A stretch of 64,000 bases of DNA, from the NCBI RefSeq assembly GCF_963169125.1, contig NC_084796.1, positions 86,077,888-86,141,887 on the forward strand, given 5' to 3'. The translations under genes and the position numbers were made by a program. The notes beneath the pieces were generated by a model that was not told the origin of the DNA, searched no databases, and saw only the letters and a program-made list of their open reading frames with translations. Of the stretch, positions 10,921 to 21,572 are shown in pieces (within the stretch, counting starts at the first letter, position 1; each line of letters begins with the position of its first letter). This DNA comes from Humulus lupulus (Eukaryota; Streptophyta; Magnoliopsida; Rosales; Cannabaceae).

Positions 10921-11889
10921 TTCTTTGTTGCCTTGAGTAAGAGCATAGACCCATGGCGCGGCTCATATCTGCTTTTGTTGGTTGTTGCCGCCCTTCTAGT
11001 TCGAACTTGGGAAATTCTTAGCGAGGTGCCCTAGTTTTCTGCAAGCATAGCATGCCCCCACCTTACACTCACCTAGATGTCGATGGCCACACTTATCATA
11101 AAAAGCCCAGTACTCGAAAGCGCACCTGGGTTGTTTATTGGAACCCCCGGTCCGTCAATCAGATGGTCCCCATTTTCTCTTGTTATTCCCATTGCTACTC
11201 AACCTTGAGCCTCCTGGGGCTCCAAAATTACCTTTATTGCGGTTGGTCCCAGGGAAAAACCTTCCCTTGGAGCCATTCCGGTTAGCTCGGGTTTGACCCC
11301 AATTTCCAGAGGTAAACTTTCTTTCTTCAAACTTCTGGGATTCCTTCCTTTCCAGCCCAGCCCATGACTCTTTGTGAAGATCTCGCTCCACTGCTTCTGC
11401 ATATGTTTCTGAGCTTGTCTTCTCGCTGTCCACGAGTTTTCCAATCTCTCCTCAAAGTCCTCTCATAAATCTCCATACTTTAGTTAATTCAATACTAACC
11501 AGATCTGGTGTGCATCTGCATAAGAGATCAAACTTCTTGGTATATTCTTGGATGCTCAAATTTCCTTGCTTCAAAGTCGTAAACTCTACCACCTTGTGGT
11601 CAATCACGGTACGTTGTAATACTTAGATTTGAACAAGACTAGGAATTCTGGCCATTCCATTTTGGCCACATTATGACCCTTCTTTGCAGCATCCCACTAG
11701 AGGCGTGCATCTTTTCTCAACATATAAATTTCACAAACCACCTTTTCATGCTCAGTAAGTTTGATGAAATCGAAGATCCTTTCTAGTATGTTGATCCACT
11801 CTTCTGCCACCAATGGGTCAATAGTACCTTCAAAGGTGGGTGGGTTCTGGCGACCAAATCGATCAGAGATGCGTTTCTGTTGTGCCACT
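10921..11889 (-). pseudogene. Gag capsid and zinc-knuckle part of minus-strand gypsy
   Basis: From 11889 leftward: RISDRFGRQNPPTFEGTIDP and then EEWINILERIF, typical of plant gypsy capsid; a lysine/asparagine/glycine-rich spacer (11433-11155); and a zinc knuckle CYACRKLGHLAKNF whose last Cys is replaced by Phe (about 11000-11060). Several stops and shifts break it. The N-terminal part lies to the right of the solo LTR (13702-14127). Removing that LTR and one copy of its target duplication restores a continuous reading frame at the join. Confidence 0.75.
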
Positions 11890-13701
11890 TGTTGGGGTTT
11901 TATGCCCTAATTAAAACTCAATTTCTTTGTAATCTCATTTATTATGAATAAAAGAATAGAAATCATTTTTGGACTCGGTCAATCACTTTGCTCATATGTT
12001 TTATTTTCATGATTATTTGTTTAATATAAACTTCTATTAAATCCCGAGCATATAGCTAATCATATTTATAGTGACATAATCACAGTGGAATATAAATATG
12101 ATTATATGTTCAAAATAAGTTAATCCTAAGATTAGTCAGTGCACAGGATTTACACTGACTTGCCAATCTACGATATGATCTACTTACACATCGTAGTGTT
12201 AGGTTCTTTCCAGAACATTAGCAAAGTAGATAAGATCAGATGTATTTGTTACATACCATTATTATTTATTCTATTCATATCATATAGTTGACCATAGGTC
12301 AATTCAATATCAATTCTGAGTGGTTAGTATTCTAACTGATTGTATTATTTGAGTTTTTTGACTTGTTCATTACCAACTTACCCTTGAACTAGCCCATACT
12401 TACATCTTGGGAACTCGGTAGTATAATTGAGTGGGAGTGTTAATCATAGATATGAACATCTATAGCTTCTGATGAAGAAGTGAAACTATATTTTCCTTTT
12501 AGTTTGGTTCAAGTTGTTAAATGATAGAGATCTCATTTCAGTAATTAATATTAGTTTACTGAAATATCATTTACAAGGAACTAAGTGTTTTAAGGATCAA
12601 ATACAATGAGGAGTAAAATGGTATTTTACTCCCATCTCATTGTAGATCGTCTATAAAGGATTAAGTGACAATTATGGTTGTAACAATGGATAATTAATAA
12701 TGTCTCTATATTTGTTATAGAGTGTTCTATGAATTCAAGAGTGTTCTATATTTGTTATAGTGGAGTCAAGAGGAATTAATAAGTTAGTAAATTTATTTGT
12801 TAGATTTATGATAACTTATTGGAGCTTGATTTCATAGGCCCATGGTCCCCACTGTACCTTGGATAAAATCATCTAGATAGTCTCAATTAATTGATTTATT
12901 TATCAATTAGAATTATCAAAGTTGATCATGTTAATTTTTGATAGTTTCACAGAGTTATGCAATTTAGAGAAGAAAAGAGAAATTGTGCCAGATTAATTAA
13001 TTAAGATAAATTGGTATCTAAATTAATAAATAGTTTTAAATAAAGATTCAAATTATAAATAATTGATTTGATAAAGGATTTGAATAATTATTTAATTAAT
13101 TAATCAATAGAAAATAATATAGGCCTTGATTTTAAGTCCAACGGGCTTATAATTAAATGGGAAATTTCATGGGCCTAAAGCCCATGATAATTTCGACCTA
13201 AGGATGATATTATCTATTATTTTATTGATTTTTTAATTAAATTAAATGACCTGATTGAGTCTATAAAATGAGTGCTAAGTGAGAGATGGCAGAAACTGGT
13301 TTCTGAGAAGATCAGGAGATCCAGTAGGTTTTAGATTCTCTCTACAAACATAAGCCATTTCCTAAGCCTCATTATTCTTTTCTCTTCTTCTAATGGTATC
13401 TATCTCATGTGTTGAGAATTGACCACCCTAGTCTAGGTGATTCTACGGATTCTTTGGTAGGTTGTGAAGAAAATTGAAGAAAGGTTCAGTTTCTTGGTAA
13501 TACCCTGCGACAGAAAGGATACAAGGGTTAGAGAAACTGAAGGAAGGACTCTATCATTTCGATGTGTATAATGTAAGTGTTCTTATCATTATTTCTGTTT
13601 GAATTCAATTTTAGAAAAATGTTTTAGGTTTTCTTATATTAATTTGTTTAATATAAGATCTACATGAAAATAAACAAGAACTTGTATAAGTTTTCCCAAT
13701 A
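11890..13701 (+). repeat. Solo copia-type LTR inserted in gag
   Basis: It starts TGTTGGGGTTTTATGCCC, a common copia LTR opening, and ends in CCCAATA. Flanks are CCACT (11885-11889) and CCACC (13702-13706), a five-base target duplication with one mismatch. No internal domain is present, so this is a solo LTR left by recombination between two LTRs. A TATA box (TATAAAAT, 13262-13269) lies about 440 bp from its end. It splits the old gag between the N-terminal region and RISDRFG. Confidence 0.75.
13262..13269 (+). promoter_or_regulatory. Likely TATA box of the solo copia LTR
   Basis: TATAAAAT in an otherwise ordinary LTR context, followed by a short transcribed-looking leader. Position is typical for a copia U3/R boundary; activity is not shown. 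Confidence 0.5.
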
Positions 13702-14127
13702 CCACCCTCGGTGCCTCAACCTGTGGTTCAACCCATGCCCCACCAGCTAGTGGATCCTGGTTTATTACTTCAGTCACAGCTACTTCTAGTTCGTTCCGAT
13801 TGTAAGCCGGTGCTGCTAGGTGGCGTCGAAGTAATGATTGAAACACCTCTATTTTGGTGGGCATCAGAGTCCACCTGCCTCTTATGGCCCTGCTCGATGT
13901 GAGCATTCTAAGCTTCCATATCCCTACAGAGCTCCTCCATCTGAGCAGCAAGGTCAAGTCCTTGATTCGCCCCCTAACCTCACCCTTGGCCCTTGACCTC
14001 TACCTCGGCCTCTACCTCGACCTTGGCCTCGACCTACGAGAACTTGCGGCTTCATAGCCAGTTGCTCTACTGGATCCTTTACATTATCAGCTTAATGGCC
14101 TGCCCTGGCTCTAGTATTAGGAGCCAT
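13702..14127 (-). pseudogene. Gag N-terminal part, copy B
   Basis: It starts at an ATG (14125-14127, complement) with MAPNTRAR, as in copy A, passes a shortened and frame-disrupted Gly/Arg tract, and then reads EVFQSLLRRHLAAPAYNR towards the solo LTR. It continues in frame into the capsid part at 11889 once the insertion is removed. This is the main gag of the 4.2 kb-LTR element. Confidence 0.7.
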
Positions 14128-14694
14128 GAAAAGTTCCTACATATATATACACAACAACGAGCGATTACTAAAAGTAACAAGCTAGTAGCAGCATAAGCAT
14201 GCTACTCTTTACATAAGTGATCAACAACCAATCATAGAACTCATCCATTAAACAAAGGATTGCATTTAAACATATCAAACCATAACATAACAGTCAACGC
14301 AAAGTCTGAAAGGGTTTACAAAAGTAAATAGGAAGGGAATCTAACCCTAGTTGGGGCTTAGGGTTTCTAGCATATGACCTTTAATCAGAAGTGATAAAAA
14401 ACAGTGAAATTTGAAAACCATAGTGTTTTTCAAAAAGATAATAAAATGGACGATCACTATCCCAATCGACACGCATGTCCCCATCTGAATCCTCATCTAA
14501 CCTCTCAGGCACTTCCCAAACCATGTCATTCCCAAGCGCCTCTTGTTACTGGCCCTCAGCCGGATCCACCTTGGGATCTTCTTTGGGGTCTTTTTTCTGA
14601 TTCTGCTTGGACCTCCATGACATCTCCAAGGTTCTGATTTGCCGCAGCCCTATCCTTAAGCTAGGCTCCTGTAGGTACTAGAAAATCCCACACC
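14128..14694 (-). other. Leader of copy B with end of leader ORF
   Basis: This corresponds to 851-1380 of copy A. From 14694 to about 14450 it contains the C-terminal part of the leader ORF, with the acidic DEDSDGDMRVDWDSD tail. It is cut at 14694 by the target duplication of the 14700-23973 element; the N-terminal part is at 23979-24402. 14128-14450 is non-coding. Confidence 0.6.
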
Positions 14695-14699
14695 ATTAG
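14695..14699. repeat. Target duplication ATTAG (left)
   Basis: ATTAG immediately before the LTR start; identical to 23974-23978. The perfect five-base match fixes both ends of the 9.3 kb element. Confidence 0.9.
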
Positions 14700-17103
14700 T
14701 GTAACGACCCAAATTAGCTGTTAAGGCTTAAGGGCCTTGATTAGCGTGCCAGGAGGGCATGATGGGATTTATGTGTGATTTGATGAGTTAAATGCATGGT
14801 TATGATTTAAAGCATGTTATATGACTATTTGTTTATCTGAGATGCATGACTATGTATATTAGTATGCATGTAGGCCTGGATCGTGTTAGAAGGGCATAAC
14901 TGTAATTTTGGCCATGTTGGGCATAACTGCATGGATATGTGATGTTGTTGAGACCACAGTGGTATGTGGGTGTATCAGTGATTTGTGACTCGAGGCGATC
15001 CCAGTGAGCAGGCTAGCGGAAAGTCATGAACAGGAATTTAGAGAATAGATTGAGATTTATTTTGATGATGGGGGAATATTTATTTGGTGGTTTATCAGGT
15101 GTTGGAAAGCAACGGGAAAATATTAGAGACACTTGAGGATTAGCGGGAATTGGGTAAAATGACTAATATGGCCCTATTTGGACAAAAGGATTTAGAGTTA
15201 ATAGGAAGGGCATTTTGGTCACTTGGCTTTTAGAGATTTATTTATGAGGCTTTACACTTAGGGGGGATTTTTAGAGAGTTTTGGCTGTGGAGAGAAAGAA
15301 AGAAAAGAAAGAAAAAGGAAAGAAAGAAAAGAGGGAAAACAGAGGGGTTTTCACAAGGGTCGGTTTGTGCATTTTTGCACCATTCCGCTCCATTTTTCTT
15401 GGAGCAATGCTTAGTGGAGAGCAATGGTAGGCTGAGCATCAAGGATCTTGGGTTAGACTTGAAGATTTGGCAAGAACACATCAACTTTTGAGGTAAGTTT
15501 TAGAGATTTTCAGTTTTAAGGGTTTTGATGGTTTGAGCTGTGTTTTGAGCTGAGTTGATGGGAATTTTAGGGAATTTCTAGGCAAGCTTTGATGATGAAC
15601 AAGCTAAGGAGGCCTAGGGTTGAATCAAGGTCGAAATTTGCATTAATGGTAAGAATTCTAAGCCTTTAACTTGTTGTTGACTGAATTTTTAAGTTTAGGG
15701 TTGATCATGGTAGATTTCGAGATTTGGGATAAATGTTCTTGGGATTTGAGGATTTGGGATGCTTGGGATGAATGGAGAGTGTTCATAAGCTTGATTTTTG
15801 AGTTTGGTAAAGATTTAGGGAAGTTTGGGTTGAGATTGGTTGGAAGAAATCGCAGAAATGCGATTTTGGGTTTTTTGGGCTGCAACTAGCGCTACAGCGC
15901 TAGTCAGTGGGCGCTGTAGCGCTAGTCCCTGTTTCTGGAGGGGTGTTCTGCTTGTAGTGCTACAGCACCCTCTTTAGAGCGCTGTAGCGCTGCACTGTTC
16001 ACAAAGGTGAATTTTTGGGTTTTTGATGAGGGATTTTGACCTAGGGTTCGGGGCTCAATTCCGCTACTTTGTTTTGGGGATTTAGGACTTCCCGGAGGCT
16101 CGGGATTGGTCCCGAGGCTAGGCATTCGGACTTGGGGTTCAGTGTTGACTTTGACCTATGTTTGTGCCTAGGTGTGCGCTAAGGCTCGAGTGGGATCGTG
16201 CTCAAGGAGTCAGGTGATTTAAGCTATCGAATTGACAGGTAAGAAAACTATAACACCCGTAGGATAGGGCATGGGCCCATAGTGTGATTGCGGGGCACGG
16301 CCCTATATTGCATGTTGCATGATGAGATGATTTCCGGGCATGGCCCTATATTGCATTACATGTTAGGGTGCAGATTTAAATAAATTGGCATTTGTTTGAA
16401 TGTTGCTTGATTTATGCTATATACGATTATAATAAAATGAACGGCAAGGGCCGAGTGCGGCGTAGGCCGGGTACGGCAGCGGAGCCGGAAGTAACACTTA
16501 GCACATGGGATGCTTATAGTCAGGGCAGGGCCTGGTGGGTACATGTGGTATCCTTACGGTGAGGACCGAGACCCCAGGCTTCGGTAAGGCTTCTGGGGCG
16601 GCATGGCCGTGTTTGCTTAGTCTAATGGTTGACTTGTTTATCTATGGATTATCTGTTATGATAAACTGTATAAATTGCATATGTTATGTTCTGCATGAGT
16701 TTTCTTGCTTGGCCTCGGCTCACGGGTGCTCCGTGTTGCTGGTAAGGGCAAAGACTGAGTCAACCAACCATGAGTACGGAGAGCGTGAAGCGACGCGTAC
16801 ATGTTTGGCCTGCCCGACTGCTTTGGTTGGGGGTTTATTTGAAAATGGCTGTAATAATCTATGATTTTTATAACTGTTCAACTGTAAACTCATTTTAAGA
16901 AGTAAATAGTTTTCGAACCTTATTTTGGGATCCCAAATGCTTAATACTATAAGTTTTATTGAAACAACGCGTTTTTCTAAGATTACAGCCTTAACTTTTA
17001 ATTAGTCACACTTTTGTTTCAAAACCTCGGTTAGCGAGTTCATTGCACACTATTTCTTCTTAAAACTCACTTAGTAATGGCTCTAAGGTAGTAGGGCATT
17101 ACA
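14700..17103 (+). repeat. 5' LTR of the LARD-like element
   Basis: TGTAACGACCC...GGGCATTACA, 2404 bp. It carries a purine-rich GAAA tract (about 15290-15340), GGTAAG donor-like sites near 15490, 15650, 16240 and 16740, four CG-rich boxes (15887-15993) and a cttggcctcggctcacgggtgct block at about 16708. Small ORFs inside are repeated in the 3' copy only because the LTR is repeated; nothing supports them as genes. Confidence 0.9.
15887..15993. repeat. Four CG-rich near-palindromic boxes, alternating orientation
   Basis: CTAGCGCTACAGCGCTAG at 15887-15904, then GGCGCTGTAGCGCTAG, TAGTGCTACAGCACC and GAGCGCTGTAGCGCTGC. Successive boxes are inverted relative to each other, so boxes 1 and 2 could pair into a stem of about 15 bp with a short loop. 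The 3' LTR copy (22757-22865) keeps boxes 1-3 and has an eroded fourth. Confidence 0.8.
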
Positions 17104-17106
17104 ACT

Positions 17107-17118
17107 TGGTATCAGAGC
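17107..17118 (+). other. Primer binding site (initiator Met tRNA)
   Basis: TGGTATCAGAGC, exact for the usual plant site, three bases after the LTR end at 17103. Confidence 0.9.
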
Positions 17119-20100
17119 GAGCCAAGGTTTATTGGTTCTGGAGATCGACCGAACATGTACGCTCGCTGTCAGTGACAAGCTCGACTCAGGGTTGGTTGGT
17201 ATGATTGATTAACATGTTTGAATGTATGTTTGAATGCCCTGTTTGCCTGCTTATCTATATGGAGCATGAGTAATGAGATGACATATGCATGAGATGCTGT
17301 TGGGCTGGACCCTTGACTGTTGCATGTTGAGATTAATGCGTGTTGAATAACATTATTATGCATGTGGATGAATATTGGCATAATGGTTCGCATATTGAGT
17401 ATATGTGGTTAATTTTCTGGATTAAATTCATATGTTATATCTGATTATTGGCTTGTATGAAGCATGATGAGTGTGGATATACTTAGTGATGTTAAAATCT
17501 GGTAGTTAAATGTATATCATTGTGGATTCGGCCTAGTTTATGCTTGTGTGTGCATTATACCTGTGGATATTTGGATCTAGTTGTGGGTGGGTCAGGGTAT
17601 GAACCTCAGAGTTCAGGAGTTGGTCAGTTTTGACAGATGAACTCGTGTCGTTTGTTCCTAGAAGGGTTTTGGGGACCTGATATTGTGTTGGAAGGGGGAA
17701 TCTAGATATAAGTTGGAGTTGAGATCTCCAGTTATCCCTGAAAGCAGCAGCAGAGGGTCACTAGTGTGTGAGTAAGCTGTGGAGTTTGTTAGTTGAGATG
17801 GGATAGAAGAACAGCGGATTTCTCTGAGGAATAGCTGATTTCGATGTTCTAACAGTAAGGTTACCAGTGTTGGTTTACTGTGAGGTATGGACAGGAAAGG
17901 GTATTATATGAAAGGCTTAAAGGGTGTTATCCTCGGGTTTTGAGGAGAGTTCGGACTGACAAGGAAATCATCAATAGACGGGCAGAGTTAATTCCACCCT
18001 TGGTTAAGAGGATGAGAGATCCTGATTAGAGGGTTGTATTAAATGTTGAGGCAAAGAGATGCCTGGAAATGGTACTCGGGCTGAGGTACAGGCATAATGG
18101 GTTGGAAAGAACCTAGATGATGAATTGTTAGAAGGGATTATTAAGACATAATTTGAACTGTGGGGACTGGTGGACTTATGAGTTTGGTCTGGACTGGTAG
18201 GGTAACAACAGTGTAAATCAATGGGTTTGGTGAATCGGGTAATTCATTTCGGGAGGTTATACTGGCGGATGTATCCGGAATTGATGGCGACCCATTTAAG
18301 GATTTGAGATCTGGAATAGTCTAAGGTATTTGGGCCGCTCTGATGTAAGGACTTATCGTCTGTGTGTGGATGGCGGAGAGGGCCATGTTGTTCAAGGAAC
18401 TGATGAATGATGCATAGAGCCCAAGTACCAGAACTGCGATGGAAGAGCTTCCTTTGGTGGAGTTAGTAAAGGTAGAATTGTGATAATCAAGTTGATAGAA
18501 CCCCGGATAGTTCTGTGGCTTCTGGTTTGGCCAGAAAGGGGAAAAGGTCTGGCTGATAAGTTGGTACTTTTATTGTTAGAATGCCGCAAGGAAGGATTCT
18601 CAATTTTGAAGTAGAAGGACTCCAGACAGTGCTTGGGCACCTAATTTGAGATTGGAAAGAAGCCTGAATGAAAAGGTAGTTATCAAGATGGTGACAGGAA
18701 CTAGGGAGGTTATTTGGTATGCACATGAGGGAGAGGATGCCACCTGAGAGGAGGTCAGGTGAGGGCATGACTTCTACATAGAATGACTCGAGATGTTAGG
18801 ATGGATTTCCCATGGTGGGGGAAACGGAGAACTGGAATGCATCGATACATTCAAAGTTCGAGGTTGAGTCCTCAAGGATGAGTATTTAACTGATGAGCTT
18901 ATGCTTTGGGCATGTAACGAATTGGAAGGGCTCGGTGTTGAGAATGCTCCGAGAGGGCGATGGACATAGAGAGGTTGCCTCGAAGGTGCTATTCGGGAGG
19001 CTGAGGACAGTAATGCTTATTGAGAAGGAATTAGAAACTCTGGCAGATGGATTGTTGAGGATATCATCCGGAGTACGTAAAGGAGACAGAGCTGACCAGT
19101 GGGAAAGTTATGTGGGTATGCAAAGAAAAATTTAGGGAATACTTCAAGGTCAGACTACAGATAGGATTGGTATAAGGAATGTTGTAAAAGACGGTTTTGG
19201 CCTACAGAAAGTCTATTGAAACAATCGAAGGAATTTGAGCCTGGTGTACCCAGTGTGTTATACTGCGGGGATCGTTAGCATCGTCGGGTTAGAACGAAAA
19301 GTACAATGTTGGATACAAGATAGGACGATGTCTCCAAGAGTTGATCTAGGACCTGGTTATTACCAGTTGGAAACCAAGGATAAAGACATTTCGGGAATTT
19401 GTCTAGTTTGCACCAGGTAAGGTGTGAGGGGTTGGTAACAAAGACTCTAGAATGGTTCAAGCTGCAGCAGCATAGGTAAGTTCTTTAGGCAGAGAATGCG
19501 TGAACGGTATGGGCAAGTCCCCTTCAAGCTCACGAACAGTACATGTGGATTACTCCCAGACGGAAATGGTGAGCAAATGACTATGCGGAAGACGCTTGTA
19601 CCCAGAAGGCGGAGTCTCAGGTAAGGTTCTACGGAGTGTTAGTTGGGTGTCATCAGGAGTACTCAGATTAGAGCTACAAGAAGAAAGGACAGGTAAGAGA
19701 AGAATTGATCTGAAGCCGCAAGAAGCTAAGGATGAATATCTGAAGAAATGAAGGCATAACAAGACTGGTAAGCGCGTCATCTATTGCACAAGCACCTCCG
19801 GAGACGACTACACCAGAGATGAGGAGAACAGTAAAACTTGAGGAATAGACGGACTGAGTGGTGTCAAATCAGAAAGAAATTTAGAAGACAAGGTAAGAAT
19901 TGAGTATATCTGGTGATGCTGGAATTTGTGTGTTATGGTTAAGTATAGAGTGATAGCATAAAGGACCTGATCCCGGGTAAGGAGATGGATAGGGGGGGTG
20001 TGTACCACGATTTGGGCACGCCCAGGAATAAATTGACGCGAGGATGGATTGAACCTTGCGGGAGGCGACTGAATGGATCATGGTTGATACACTTGGAACG

Positions 20101-21557
20101 TTAAGTCGACTGTTTTGCAGGGCATAAGGTACTTGAGTATTGGGTATTAGTAAGAAGGTTAACGTTGAGGCCCAGATAAGGTAAAAAGTAACAGACGGAT
20201 GATCAGTGTTTGAAATCCTCGATTGAAAGAGAGGAGATATAATTGGAGGCGGAACTCCTAACTGAGAGGCGTGTGTTAGTCAAGGAATAACGCCATAGAT
20301 TGTAATGGAGGATACAAGGCAACGACTGAGATTGGCGTAACGTTAGCAGGTATGATTAGCTGGTGAGTGTCACTGAGCTATGGAATCCGCAGTGTCGGCT
20401 TTGGTTGAAACAGGAAAGAACCCTGCTAGGGTGGTACAAGTTAGGATACCAGGAATGGATGAAGGATCCAACTAGATTTGGTTTTTGAATGAGAATTCTG
20501 AATGGATATCATTCCACCTCCTTGGGTACGTCGTACCAGGAGGGCCGAGCGGGTGACAGAATCTAGTGTTTTCCTTTGGACCCTGAGGGGTTAGGTAATG
20601 TGGTGGTGTATCGTGGGAATAGACCACAATAGACCTTAAGTAAGTGTTTGGACATGAAATTTTTTAACTCAGTTGAGGGAGTTAATGTTGTTGGGTCAAG
20701 TGAGCTGGTTTCAGGATAGAACATCGATGATACTGAATTGAGGCCCTATAGTATTTTAAATTTTGGAAAGGATCTAGAGAACAAAGAGAACAGAGTGGGA
20801 ATCTGGGATTATCAGCTGATTGCAAGTGAAATGGCAGTCTGAAAGTTTATCAGATATCTTAATGAATTGAGCGCTGGGTATGCGAAAACTTGAGATATTA
20901 AGGGAAGTGTGATCCCTGATGAATTATTCGTGGTGGCAGTTGCTGGTGTCTTGTTATTATAACGCGACATAGGGCTTGGTAAGAGGCGAAGGATAGTGAA
21001 TACTACGGTTTGGCTTTAGTTCAGAGAGAAAGCCAAAGAGATTGTTGGAACTCTTAAGGCAGGAGTGTCTGCCTATTTGAAAGAATAAAAGAACTTGTAA
21101 ATTGTTAAATGTTGAGGAAATAAAGTTCCGGAAGGAAAGATTTGTAACTCTACGTAATAACAGACGAGGATCTGTAAGGTGTTCAGAGAGAGAAGGGAGA
21201 GTTCTGGCTCTTAATTCAACATAAAATCCTGAAGTTTTACTAAGGGTTAGGCCAGCGAGGCCTACAAGTTAGTCCCACCTAATAGAGGTGATGATTTTGA
21301 GTATCTCTGGAATCAGGAATAAGACAATGAATTGGTCATTGTAATCTAGGCAGGCCCTGAGGTTTCAGCGGGGTTGCGGTGTAAACAAGAAGCTATCGAG
21401 AGTATGGCTATTAGACAAAATCTTGAGGGGCAAGATTGTTACTCTTGCGAGAGTGTTGTTGAAAAGTAAAGTAAAGGCGGTGGGCCTTGGAAATTATGGT
21501 CAGAGTTGCGGGTTTACTGACTGATGTGTTGGATAAATTTTGAGGACGAAATTTTTA
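17119..21557 (+). other. Non-coding interior of LARD-like element
   Basis: 4.4 kb with stops in all frames. It is moderately GC-balanced and purine-rich on this strand, as expected for decayed gag-pol. Apart from the RT scrap at 19328-19402, I could not align any stretch to a retroelement domain by eye. Confidence 0.7.
19328..19402 (+). pseudogene. Reverse transcriptase relic
   Basis: The frame reads SPRVDLGPGYYQLETKDKDI, which lines up with the gypsy RT motif of the type FSKIDLRSGYHQ followed by a K-rich segment and DIPKTAF, seen intact at 43236 in this window. About 25 residues are recognisable; flanking sequence is out of frame. It shows that the interior derives from a gypsy pol. Confidence 0.65.
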
Positions 21558-21558
21558 T

Positions 21559-21571
21559 GAGGAGGGGATAG
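21559..21571 (+). other. Polypurine tract
   Basis: GAGGAGGGGATAG directly before the 3' LTR at 21573; same word as at 8054. Confidence 0.85.
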
Positions 21572-21572
21572 T

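Noticed and set aside
15242..15885. Open frames repeated identically at 22114-22757, which could look like a duplicated gene pair
   Set aside because: They are in the two LTRs of the same element; duplication is explained by the LTRs and no protein features are seen.
17107..17118. tRNA-like sequence TGGTATCAGAGC, considered as a tRNA gene end
   Set aside because: It is the primer binding site next to an LTR; no cloverleaf arms are present. The same holds at 24544, 29257 and 63295.
17119..21557. 4.4 kb apparently empty region, considered as a long non-coding RNA gene or novel system
   Set aside because: Bounded by primer site and polypurine tract of one element and contains an RT relic, so decayed gag-pol explains it.
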